Positions 1-7,900 of a stretch of 13,286 nt of DNA are shown one piece after another. Both the position numbers and the translations under genes were made by a program. A model generated the notes under the pieces. The model was not told the DNA's origin. It did not search any database and saw nothing but the letters and a program-made list of their open reading frames with translations. The DNA is from Lysobacteraceae bacterium. GTDB taxonomy: Bacteria; Pseudomonadota; Gammaproteobacteria; Xanthomonadales; Xanthomonadaceae. Each line of letters begins with the position of its first letter. Positions within the stretch are counted from its first letter, which is position 1. The stretch covers positions 1 through 13,286 of the forward strand of contig JAGNNB010000035.1 of NCBI GenBank assembly GCA_017990865.1. The letters are read 5' to 3'.

Positions 1-71
1 CGCAAAAAAAAGCGACATCGGTCTGGAATCTTCACATTCGACGTGTCATCGTGTTCGTTCATCATCCGGGC

Positions 72-76
72 AGGAG
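72..76 (+). promoter_or_regulatory. Shine-Dalgarno AGGAG for the LysM gene
   Basis: AGGAG lies 10 bases before the ATG at 87. This favours 87 over the longer in-frame opening at 51, whose extra residues (rich in His, Arg and Pro) look unlike the rest of the protein. Confidence 0.6.
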
Positions 77-86
77 CCGTGACCCC

Positions 87-446
87 ATGACCACACCCGA
101 TAAGAAACCCGATTTTTCGAACGTTCAAAGCTCGGTGTCCAGCACCGAACAAGAGCGCCCCGACTTCAGCAACGTCGAGTCGAAGGTCACTTCGACCGAA
201 GAAATCACCGGCGGTGGCGGCGGTGGAGGCGGCGGCGGCGAACAGACCTACACCATCGAGAAGGGCGACACGCTCTCGGCGATCTCCAAGCGCTTCTACG
301 GCAAGGCCAAGTACTGGTCGAAGATCTTCGAAGCCAATCGCGACACGATCGACAACGCCGACAAGATCTACCCCGGCCAAACGATCAAGCTGCCGCAGAT
401 CGACGTGGACGGCGATGGCGACCTGGACGATCCGTCCGACGCCTGA
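87..446 (+). CDS. Small LysM-domain protein with duplicated N-terminal motif
   Basis: This 119-residue protein has one LysM module at about residues 53-105, running from EQTYTIEKGDTLSAISKRFY to YPGQTIKLP. LysM binds peptidoglycan or other N-acetylglucosamine polymers. No signal peptide is visible, so it may stay in the cytoplasm, as small BON-LysM proteins of the YgaU/Kbp type can, or leave by another route; this is inference. Before the LysM module is a 17-residue tandem duplication (PDFSNVQSSVSSTEQ at 8-22, PDFSNVESKVTSTEE at 25-39), then a run of ten glycines acting as a flexible linker. The C-terminus (DVDGDGDLDD) resembles an acidic calcium-binding loop. The start at 87 is chosen for its AGGAG. 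The lipoprotein gene follows after 55 bases on the same strand, so co-transcription is plausible. The LysM call is firm; the biological role is unknown. Confidence 0.85.
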   Translation: MTTPDKKPDFSNVQSSVSSTEQERPDFSNVESKVTSTEEITGGGGGGGGGGEQTYTIEKGDTLSAISKRFYGKAKYWSKIFEANRDTIDNADKIYPGQTIKLPQIDVDGDGDLDDPSDA

Positions 447-501
447 TCTCTTCCCGCGAACACCGAAATTCCCTTTCCCTCACCGCATCGAGGACTGACG
501 C

Positions 502-1014
502 ATGAACCCTATCCGCACGCTCCGTACGCTCCAAACCGCCCTGCTCGTCGTCGCTGTCGGCAGCGTCGCATTGGTCGGCTGCAAGAAGAAAGAAGAGCCC
601 AAGCCCGAACCCACGCCGGCCCCGGTCGCGACGCAACCGGCGCCCGCTCCGGCGCCCGCGCCGACCGCGTCGGTGTCGTCGGTCGATCAGGGCACCGCCG
701 TCGGCGCCGACGGCAAACTCAGCGCCACCGTGATGGGCTTCAAGCCGAAGGACAAGATCATCGTCTCCATCGGCACGATGACCAGCGACCCGGCCGCGAC
801 CGTCGCCGGCAAGCTCGATGCCAAGCTCAGCTTCCTCAACGGCACCGAAGTGATGGAAGTAAAGAACGAAACCCGCGACTTCAACTTCGCCGGCGGCGGC
901 AACACCAACGTCGAATACAGCAAGCCCGACGGCTGGCCGGTTGGCAAGTACAAGGTCGAAATCTCGCTCGACGGTAACGTGGTGCAGACCAAAGAGTTCG
1001 AAGTCACCAAGTAA
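502..1014 (+). CDS. Predicted outer-membrane lipoprotein
   Basis: This 170-residue protein begins with a basic n-region and a hydrophobic segment ending in the lipobox LVGC, giving a predicted lipidated Cys27. Residue 28 is Lys, not Asp, which favours Lol-dependent sorting to the outer membrane. A proline/alanine-rich linker of about 30 residues (roughly 30-60) would span away from the membrane. The remaining 110 residues look like a beta-sandwich domain: alternating polar and hydrophobic strands, with a closing GWPVGKYKVEISLDG segment that is common in Ig-like bacterial accessory domains. I do not recognise a named family. GAGGA at 490-494 supports the ATG at 502. It probably shares a transcript with the LysM gene upstream and ends at the hairpin at 1041-1070. 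A role as a cell-envelope structural or binding lipoprotein is inference. Confidence 0.85.
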   Translation: MNPIRTLRTLQTALLVVAVGSVALVGCKKKEEPKPEPTPAPVATQPAPAPAPAPTASVSSVDQGTAVGADGKLSATVMGFKPKDKIIVSIGTMTSDPAATVAGKLDAKLSFLNGTEVMEVKNETRDFNFAGGGNTNVEYSKPDGWPVGKYKVEISLDGNVVQTKEFEVTK

Positions 1015-1040
1015 GCCGCGACGCGAAATCGCTTGACGCT

Positions 1041-1070
1041 CGAAGGGCGCGACGGAAGTCGCGCCCTTCG
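1041..1070 (+). terminator. Hairpin terminator between convergent genes
   Basis: A perfect 13-bp inverted repeat (CGAAGGGCGCGAC / GTCGCGCCCTTCG) encloses a GGAA tetraloop. It starts 26 bases after the lipoprotein stop and is followed by a short T-containing tail (TCGTT) rather than a long U-run. Its place between the convergent genes ending at 1014 and 1108 suggests it closes the plus-strand unit and could also serve the minus-strand gene. Confidence 0.75.
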
Positions 1071-1107
1071 TCGTTATAACGGTGCCATGAGCGACATCGC
1101 GCGCGTT

Positions 1108-1650
1108 TCACTCTTTCCGAAGGCGACGATAAATGCCGAGAAACGAGAGCTGCCAGTGCGCGCCCTCGTCGTCGGACGTCTCCCAGCGCTGCTCCACGCT
1201 GCCGTCCTCGCGCGGCGTCCACACGATGCGCTGCCGCTGCTGGCCGCCTTTGCCGTCGGGTAAGACGCCTTCCATCGCCATCGCGCCGTCGTCGCGCAGA
1301 CCGCCTTCGAGTCGCAGCACGACGCCGTCGGAACCGATCCAGAACTGCGTCCAGCGCTTCGTCTCGCGATCGTAGACGTTGAGGCTGTGGCCATCGTGGC
1401 CGCCGCTGTTCACCCAATGCTCGCGCAGCGCGCAGCCGCTGGCGACGCGCACGATGGCGTTGCGGCCGACGATCGTGTCCAGCTTCGGCCCGCCGGTCAC
1501 GTCCCACTCGCCAAGCCAGAAATCGAACTGTCGGTGTTCCGGCGCTTCGCATGCGGGCGGCGGCGACGTTTGCTGCGCCGCTGCGGGCGCGAGCGGCGCA
1601 ACGAGCGGTAACAGCGCAAACAGCGAAAAGCTACGAGCGCGACGGCGCAT
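1108..1650 (-). CDS. Secreted DUF1579-like protein
   Basis: This 180-residue protein starts with an Arg-rich n-region, a hydrophobic core (about 8-22) and an AAAQ cleavage site near residue 25, a standard Sec signal peptide. The mature part opens with FDFWLGEWDV (about 42-51), the hallmark N-terminal motif of DUF1579 and related calycin-like beta-barrel proteins, and continues with short strands rich in Trp and Gly (WTQFWIGSDG; EQRWETSDDEG). Proteins of this kind are usually periplasmic or secreted and have no assigned reaction. Upstream on its strand, CGGGAGA about six bases before the ATG is a plausible ribosome-binding site. The gene stands alone: it converges on the lipoprotein gene and diverges from the UPF0149 gene across 191 bases. 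The family assignment is by motif recognition; the function is unknown. Confidence 0.8.
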   Translation of the reverse strand: MRRRARSFSLFALLPLVAPLAPAAAQQTSPPPACEAPEHRQFDFWLGEWDVTGGPKLDTIVGRNAIVRVASGCALREHWVNSGGHDGHSLNVYDRETKRWTQFWIGSDGVVLRLEGGLRDDGAMAMEGVLPDGKGGQQRQRIVWTPREDGSVEQRWETSDDEGAHWQLSFLGIYRRLRKE

Positions 1651-1841
1651 CGGGTCTCTCCCGGAAATGAGGGTTCGAAACGCAGCCTAGCCGAACGAAC
1701 GCGGGCCACGCGTGATATCGCTTGGCGGTGCGACATGCGTCCGCGCAACGATCGCGTTGTCGAGTGGTGCCATTCGCGTTCGTCGACGTATCTGGATTAC
1801 GCTGTGCGCCGTTTCCGCCCGAACCGACGCATATCGCCACC

Positions 1842-2573
1842 ATGTCCGCCATCGCACCGCTCGACGACGACAACCTCGAACGCCTCTCCGAATTGCTCGA
1901 CGCGCGCGCGGTGCCGTTCAAAGGCCTGAACCTGGAAGCCCTGGATGGGTTTCTGTCCGCGCTGGCGGTCGGCCCCGAGACGGTGCCGACGGACGAATGG
2001 CGGCCGGTGGTGTGGGGCGGCAAACCGCCGCGATGGCGAGACGCCGAGGAAGCCGCCGACGTCGATACGCTGCTTGCCGGTCATGTGCGCCTGGTCGAGC
2101 AACGCGTGCGCTACGACGGCGACGATCTGCCGGATCGTCTCGCGCCGTTGATCTGGTTGCCCGAAGACCCGAGCGCGCACAACGACGATGCGCTGGATGT
2201 CGGCCGCGATTGGGCCGAAGGCTTTTTGCGCGGCGTCGAATTGCGCGAAACCGCTTGGAGCGCATGGTTGGACGAGCATGCGTGGATCGAGGAGATTCTC
2301 GGATTTCTCGATCGCTTGGTCAGCGGCGAAATTATCGGCAAAACCACCGGCGAAACCACCGACGAAACGGCCGCCGATGCGCCGGAAACCTTGAGCTTCG
2401 ACGAGCGCATGGGCATCGTGATCGAACTGTCCGGCATGCTCGCGGACCTGCATCATCACCGCATCGAGACGCTCACGCCGCGCACGCCGATCCGACGCGA
2501 GGCCGTGCCCGAACGCAACGATCCGTGCCCCTGCGGCAGCGGCAAGAAATACAAGAAATGCCATGGCGCGTGA
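1842..2573 (+). CDS. UPF0149 (YecA/YgfB) family protein with C-terminal SEC-C motif
   Basis: The 243-residue product starts [19 protein letters not shown] and contains the UPF0149 core: an all-helical region with [15 protein letters not shown] (near 35-50), a WAEGFLRG motif (about 125-132) and a long C-terminal helix. It ends in a SEC-C zinc-binding motif, [15 protein letters not shown], with ligands Cys229, Cys231, Cys240 and His241. In SecA and YecA-type proteins this motif binds metal, and in YecA it has been linked to ribosome/SecA-associated functions. A role here in protein quality control or secretion is inference. The frame stays open upstream to 1722, but those residues are unlike family N-termini, so I place the start at 1842 although no clear Shine-Dalgarno precedes it. 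An insertion rich in Thr, Glu and Asp (about 164-180) contains a 12-base tandem repeat. Confidence 0.88.
   Translation: MSAIAPLDDDNLERLSELLDARAVPFKGLNLEALDGFLSALAVGPETVPTDEWRPVVWGGKPPRWRDAEEAADVDTLLAGHVRLVEQRVRYDGDDLPDRLAPLIWLPEDPSAHNDDALDVGRDWAEGFLRGVELRETAWSAWLDEHAWIEEILGFLDRLVSGEIIGKTTGETTDETAADAPETLSFDERMGIVIELSGMLADLHHHRIETLTPRTPIRREAVPERNDPCPCGSGKKYKKCHGA
2337..2372 (+). repeat. Three-copy 12-base in-frame repeat in the UPF0149 gene
   Basis: GGCAAAACCACC, GGCGAAACCACC and GACGAAACGGCC lie head to tail and encode the linker [12 protein letters not shown]. The unit length is a multiple of three, so copy-number change would lengthen or shorten the linker without breaking the frame. Confidence 0.55.
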
Positions 2574-2590
2574 GCGTCGCTATATCGATC

Positions 2591-2626
2591 GCGTCGCGAC
2601 CGAAAAGACCTATCGCGTCGCGACGT
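2591..2626. terminator. Possible bidirectional hairpin between convergent genes
   Basis: The self-complementary octamer GTCGCGAC occurs at 2593-2600 and again at 2617-2624, inside two 13-base direct copies of ATCGCGTCGCGAC. The copies can pair as a stem of about 9 bp around a 16-base loop. The site sits in the 57-base gap between the UPF0149 stop and the aldehyde dehydrogenase stop. There is no U-run, so the terminator role is uncertain. Confidence 0.3.
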
Positions 2627-2630
2627 TCGC

Positions 2631-4190
2631 TCAACCCGCGAGCCAACGCACCAGGCGATCGATCTTGCCGCGATACGGCGGTTTGATCAGATCGGTCGCG
2701 TTCATGCGCGCTTGCCACAGCACCGGCATCGCTTTGGTGAACGCATCGAACCCCGCGGGGCCGTGATACTGGCCCATGCCGCTGGGGCCGATGCCGCCGA
2801 ACGGCAATTCGGTCGCGGCGAAATGCAGCAAGGTGTCGTTGACGGTGACGCCGCCGGCGATCAAACGCGAGAGGATGCGTTCCACCGTCGCGCGATCGCG
2901 GCTGAAGGGATACAACGCCAACGGACGTTCGTGGGATTCGACGTACGCGATGGCATCGTCGAGCGACGTGTAGCCGAGGATCGGCAGAATCGGCCCGAAA
3001 ATTTCGTCCTGCATCGCTTTCGCGTCGTCGCCCGGTTCCAGAATCAGCGTCGGCGGCAATAAGCGTTCGGCGTCGGCGCGCGCATCGTCCACGTCGGCCA
3101 AGGCGATCACCTTCAGGCCGCGTGCGTGCGCGTCGTCGAGATAACCTCGCAAGCGGCGATACTGCCCCTCGTTCACCACGCGCGTGTAATCGTTCGCGCC
3201 GCGCATGTCCGCGCCGTAGCGCGCATGCACTTGCGCGCGCAGCGCATCGACGAAAGCGTCGCGACGCGCGGCATCGATCAGAATGTAATCCGGCGCGATG
3301 CAGGTCTGGCCGCCGTTGAACCACTTGCCGCTGGCGAGGCGCGCGGCCGCTTGTTCGATCGGAAAATCCGGCGCCACGATCGCAGGCGATTTACCGCCCA
3401 ATTCCAGCGTGAGCGGCGTGAGGTTCGGCGCCGCCGCCGCCATCACTTTGCGGCCGACGGCGGTGGAGCCGGTGAACACCAAATGATCCAGCGGCAATGC
3501 GGCGAACGCCGAAGCGAGCGCCGGGCCACCGAGCGCCACCGCGACGCGATCCGCGGGAAACACATCGGCCAACAGCGATTGCAGCCACGCGCTGGTGCGC
3601 GGCGTGTGCTCGGACGGTTTGACGAAGACGTGGTTGCCCGCGGCGATCGCGGTCGCCAGCGGAATCAAGGCGAGATTCACCGGGTAATTCCACGGCGACA
3701 TCACGCCGACCACGCCCACCGCTTCGCGTCGAATCTGCGCGCGCGCCGGCCACAAACGCCAACCGACCGACGCGCGCTTGGGCCGCATCCAGCCGCGTAA
3801 ATGCTTGCGCAGATGATCGATCTCGGCCACCACGGTCATGCCGTCGGCGATCAATGTTTCGTGCTCGGAACGATGACCGAAATCCGCGCGCACCGCCGCT
3901 TCCATTTCGCCCATCCGCGCTTTGAACGCCGCTTTCAAACGCGCCAGATCGTCCATGCGCTGCGCGTAGTCGGGTTTCCTGGCGCGCCAGGCCGCCCGCA
4001 GGCGCTCGAGCGTCGGCGCAAGTTCGTTGATTTGATCGGCGGCCTCGTCGGCCGGCGGCATGCGTTCGCCCTCGGGTATGGGCGCGGGCACGGGCGCGTT
4101 CGGATCGTCGTCGCCGTGTCCGGCGGCGATCGCGGCGTTGACGGCGGAGGTGGCGGTGGTTGCGGCTGCGGCGTTCGAGGATGTATTCAT
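2631..4190 (-). CDS. NAD(P)-dependent aldehyde dehydrogenase, coniferyl aldehyde dehydrogenase type
   Basis: The 519-residue product is an ALDH-superfamily enzyme that oxidises an aldehyde to its acid with NAD(P)+. The fold's key residues are present: PWNYP with Asn168, the cofactor lysine Lys191 in KPSE, FTGSTAVGR (239-247), the general base Glu263 in LELGGKSP, and the catalytic nucleophile Cys297 in NGGQTC. The DFGHRSEHET motif (103-112) and the C-terminal PPYRGKIDRLVRW segment are typical of coniferyl aldehyde dehydrogenases, which belong to lignin-phenylpropanoid breakdown; substrates in practice may be broader. The first 43 residues are Ala/Thr/Pro-rich and outside the domain. An in-frame ATG at 4061 with a good GAGGG would give 476 residues, the family's usual size. 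The GC-rich third codon positions in 4062-4190 argue that the extension may be coding. The gene diverges from the carbonic anhydrase gene. Confidence 0.9.
   Translation of the reverse strand: MNTSSNAAAATTATSAVNAAIAAGHGDDDPNAPVPAPIPEGERMPPADEAADQINELAPTLERLRAAWRARKPDYAQRMDDLARLKAAFKARMGEMEAAVRADFGHRSEHETLIADGMTVVAEIDHLRKHLRGWMRPKRASVGWRLWPARAQIRREAVGVVGVMSPWNYPVNLALIPLATAIAAGNHVFVKPSEHTPRTSAWLQSLLADVFPADRVAVALGGPALASAFAALPLDHLVFTGSTAVGRKVMAAAAPNLTPLTLELGGKSPAIVAPDFPIEQAAARLASGKWFNGGQTCIAPDYILIDAARRDAFVDALRAQVHARYGADMRGANDYTRVVNEGQYRRLRGYLDDAHARGLKVIALADVDDARADAERLLPPTLILEPGDDAKAMQDEIFGPILPILGYTSLDDAIAYVESHERPLALYPFSRDRATVERILSRLIAGGVTVNDTLLHFAATELPFGGIGPSGMGQYHGPAGFDAFTKAMPVLWQARMNATDLIKPPYRGKIDRLVRWLAG
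4069..4073 (-). promoter_or_regulatory. Shine-Dalgarno GAGGG for an internal start of the aldehyde dehydrogenase
   Basis: Read on the minus strand, GAGGG stands seven bases before the ATG at 4061. The ATG at 4190 has no comparable site (only GCGGGC directly before it). This makes 4061 a serious alternative start, or a second one. Confidence 0.4.
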
Positions 4191-4256
4191 GCCCGCAGTT
4201 TAGAACGACCCGGCCGGCCGTGCTTAAATGCCGCGAACCCACGCCGCCGCCACGCC

Positions 4257-4811
4257 ATGACCGACGCCCGCTCACTCATCCGCCCATATCTCGAACACCT
4301 GCCCGCGCTAGGCGAACGCGTCTACATCGACCCCGCCGCTGTCGTCATCGGCGACGTGGAACTGGGCGATGACGTGTCGATCTGGCCGACCACCGTCGTC
4401 CGCGGCGACGTCAATTTCATTCGCATCGGCGCGCGCACCAACATCCAGGACGGCACTGTCGTTCACGTCAGCCACGACAGCCCGCACGCCAAACTCGGGG
4501 GCTTCGCCACCCGCATCGGCAGCGACGTCACCATCGGCCACAAAGCCATCATTCACGCCTGCACCATCGAAGACGCGGTGTTGATCGGCATGGGCGCGAT
4601 CGTGCTCGACGGCGCGGTGATCAAGAAACACGCACTCGTCGGCGCGGGCGCTCTCGTGCCGCCGGGCAAAGTCGTCGGCGAAGGCGAAATGTGGCTCGGC
4701 AGCCCCGCGAAATTCGCGCGCAAACTGAGCGACGCCGAAATCGAAGCGCTGTACTACTCGGCGCAGCATTATGTGAAGTTGAAAGATCGGTATTTGAATT
4801 CGGCGGGGTGA
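4257..4811 (+). CDS. Gamma-class carbonic anhydrase family protein
   Basis: The 184-residue protein is a left-handed beta-helix built from hexapeptide repeats (for example VIGDVELGDDVSIWPTTVV and IGMGAIVLDGAVI), closed by a C-terminal helix (about 158-180). The gamma-CA metal site is complete: His70, His95 and His100, with the 5-residue spacing between the last two that is seen in Methanosarcina Cam. Arg49, Asp51, Gln64 and Asp65 match the conserved active-site residues. The acidic loop and proton-shuttle glutamates of Cam are missing, which places it in the CamH/YrdA-like group. Those proteins bind metal, but carbonic anhydrase activity (CO2 hydration to bicarbonate) is often weak or unproven. 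It is expected to be a cytoplasmic trimer. The ATG at 4257 is used although a longer frame opens upstream antisense to the aldehyde dehydrogenase gene. TTAAAT near 4224-4229 could be part of a promoter. Confidence 0.92.
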   Translation: MTDARSLIRPYLEHLPALGERVYIDPAAVVIGDVELGDDVSIWPTTVVRGDVNFIRIGARTNIQDGTVVHVSHDSPHAKLGGFATRIGSDVTIGHKAIIHACTIEDAVLIGMGAIVLDGAVIKKHALVGAGALVPPGKVVGEGEMWLGSPAKFARKLSDAEIEALYYSAQHYVKLKDRYLNSAG

Positions 4812-4998
4812 TGCTGCGGCTGCTTGAAGAAGCGAGTCGAGCGAAGCGTATCGGACGACCCGCACAGCCGCTTGCCTCACCCTTCGCGCCGAGCTAATTT
4901 GCGCCGCAAGAGGATGCGCACCGTGCGGCGGCATAGAGCGAGACAGTTGGTGCGCACGATGGGAATTTCGACGGCGGCTGAGGCCGAGAGGAACAGGA

Positions 4999-7900
4999 AT
5001 GCTGAGGAAGCGGCAGGGGTGCAGTACGCAGAGGCGGGCGCGTTGGGAAACGGCGCTCATGACGATCGCGATGGCGTTCTGTTGGGTCTTCGCGGCGCCG
5101 GCACTGGCCCAGGAAAGCGGCCATCCCTGGAGCAATGGCGACAGCGTCCAGCATCCGACCCAGGACGCGGCGTTGCGCGCGTATCACCAACAGTATCCGT
5201 ACTCCACGCCTGCCGACCATGTCGAGCGCGTCGTCATCACCGAAAATGAGGTGGATATCCGCTATGGCGTGGCCCCGGAACCCTCCGAATTGCAGCCGTG
5301 GACGTATGGCGGCTTGGCGGGAGGCGGCGTCACGAGCGAAGAAGCCCTGATCGCCGCGTCGGCGCTCAATTACGATCAAAGAAGCATCGCGGATGGTTGT
5401 ACGCCGAACACGACAGTGTGGCGCGCGACCGCATGGGGGTCGATCGGACAGTGGCCGGATGGGATCGTCTCGAGGGAAATGGCGAGGTTCGACGCGACCT
5501 ATCAGAAGCGAGTCAGTTCGAGTTGCACTGAAGTCGAAGCGTATGCGTTCGGCGTGCGCGAGCGCTTGCGTTGCGCCAATCCGAATCTGTTTTGGAACAG
5601 CGACAAACAGCAGTGCCGCAACGACAGCATCAAGGTCCGGTTGACGTCCACGCCGCTGGTCTGCGATAGCTGCGGTCTGGTCGGTAATCCGATGGATGTG
5701 GTCACGGGCAACAAGCTCGAGCCCGAGCCGGATTTCGCGCTGGGCTGGATCGGATTTTCGCGCACCTACCATTCCGGGATGACGCCGCCGCGCGGTGCGT
5801 TCGGGCATGGCTGGACGCATTCGCACAACCTGCAACTGGCGGTCGGCGAGGACACCGGCTCGGGCATTCCGATCGCGCTGATCGCCGCGAACGGGGCGCA
5901 ACAGCCCTATCGCCGCTTGAGCCTCGGCGTTTACGAATCCACCCTCGGCAGCGGCGACCGCATCGTCGCGAACGGCAGCGGCTGGACCCTGGAGCAAACC
6001 AGCCGCACAGTCGAGTTCGACGCGAACGGTCGCGTCGTGTCGGTTCGCGACGACGATGGCGCGACGTTGACCTACCAATACGATGGATTGGGGCGCTTGG
6101 CGCGGATCGTCCATCACACCGGACGCGGCCTGGACTTCATCTATGGCGCCGCCGAGCCGCGCAATCGCGCCAATGTCACCGCGATCGCGTCGGGTGGCGT
6201 GACGCTGGCCGCGTACACGTATTCGCCGAGTGGCGCGTTGGCATCGGTGCAATACCCCGACACGCGTTCGCGGGTCTACCATTACGAGGACGCGCGCTTC
6301 CCCACGCATCTGACCGGGATCACCGCCGAAGACAACCAACGTTTCAGCACGTTCACCTACGATGCCCAGGGCCGCGTGCTCTCGAGCGAACACGCCGGCG
6401 GCGTGAATCGCACCGAAGCGAGCTACACCGCGCAAGGCGGCGCCGTGGTGACCGATGCGTCCGGTGGACAATCGAACTACGCGCTCACAGAGCAGGCGAG
6501 CGGAGACATCCCGCGCAAAGTCTCCGGCATCGACACCTCGGCCGGCCTCACGGCGCGGACGTACTACACGCCGGCCGAGGATTTCCGACGCCGACTCAAG
6601 AGCACGACCGACGCACGCGGCGTGGTGACGGACTACGCCTATGCCGAGATCGTCGATGCGCACACCAACTTGCCGGCGACGCGCAGGACGCGCACCGAAG
6701 CGGTCGGCACGCTGGACGCGCGCAGCAGCGAAAGCCTGCGTGTCCTGGCGAGCAACCGTTCGCTGAGCGAGCGCGACAGCGCCTCCGAAGTGCGCTACAC
6801 CCGCAACGCGCGTCAGCAAGTCACGCAGGCGCAACGGAAGGATCTCGCCGACAACGCTACCCGCACCACGACCTACACCTACTGCGAACAAACCGATGTC
6901 GCTGGCGGTCTCTGCCCGCAGGTGGGTCTGCTGTTGCGGATCGACGGCCCGCGCAGCGACGCGAACGATCTCGTTCACTATGCCTATCGCATGACCGATG
7001 CGCCGGGTTGCGACGCCGCGCCCGCCGCCTGCGCCTATCGCAAGGGCGATGTCTGGAAGACCACGAACGCAGTCGGCCATGTCGCCGAAGCGCTGGCCTA
7101 CGATGCCGCAGGCCGGCCGTTGTCAATGAAGGACGCCAACGGTGTCGTGACCGATCTCGAGTACGACGCTCGCGGCCGGATGACCGCGAACAAGCGACGC
7201 GGCGCCGACAATGCGACGGAAACCGACGACCAAATCACTTGGGTCGAGTACTGGCCTACGGGGCAGGTCAAAAAGACCACGCAACCGGACGGCGCGTTCG
7301 TGAGCTTTGTCTACGACGCCGCGCAGCGCCTGACAGATGTCATCGATGGCGACGGCAATACCATCGCCTACACGCTCAACCACGCCGGCGAGCGCAAACG
7401 CGAAGACATCAGGGACGCCGCCGGCACGCTGCGCCGCACGCTCTCGCGTACCTACAACACCCTGGGGCAGCTACAGTCGATCGTGCAGGTCAATCCCGAT
7501 CCGAACAATCTCGATCCGGTGGTCACCAACTTCACGTACGACGCCGACGGCAATCTGGACCAGACCACCGATGCGCTGACTCGGGTCGCGGACAACACCA
7601 TCGACCCGTTGGGGCGCATGAGCCGCACGCTGCAGGACATGACCGGCATCGCAGCCGAGACGCAGTTCGGCTACGACGCGCAGGACCGCCTCACCCGCGT
7701 AACCGATCCCAAAGGTCTGGATACGAATTACGGCTACAACGGCTTCGGCGAATTGATGTCGCTGCAAAGCCCGGACACCGGCACGACGACGTACGAATAC
7801 GACGCAGCGGGCAATCGCACGAAACAAACCGACGCCCGCAACAAGATCACGAACACTGCCTACGACGCCTTGAACCGTCCGACGGCAGTGAGCTACCCGG

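Noticed and set aside
1797..2564. Minus-strand frame antisense to the UPF0149 gene
   Set aside because: It is a shadow of the real gene and has no recognisable domain.
1712..2686. 324-codon plus-strand frame overlapping the UPF0149 gene
   Set aside because: The product is extremely Arg-rich and without any motif; the other frame carries the UPF0149 core and SEC-C motif.
3126..3800. Plus-strand frame inside the aldehyde dehydrogenase gene
   Set aside because: It is antisense to a complete ALDH with all catalytic residues, and its product is Arg/His-rich.
4816..4871. GCGGCTG/CAGCCGC inverted repeat after the carbonic anhydrase gene
   Set aside because: A 7-bp stem with a 42-base loop and no U-run is too weak to call a terminator.
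4824..5249. Plus-strand frame before and across the Rhs start
   Set aside because: It is Arg-rich, without a domain, and overlaps the Rhs signal peptide region in another frame.
4894..7080. Long minus-strand open frame (over 700 codons) antisense to the Rhs gene, and similar ones at 7471-8655 and 8390-8800
   Set aside because: High GC makes antisense frames of the Rhs gene stay open. The products are Arg/Ala/Val-rich with no domain, whereas the plus-strand Rhs protein has clear repeats and motifs throughout.
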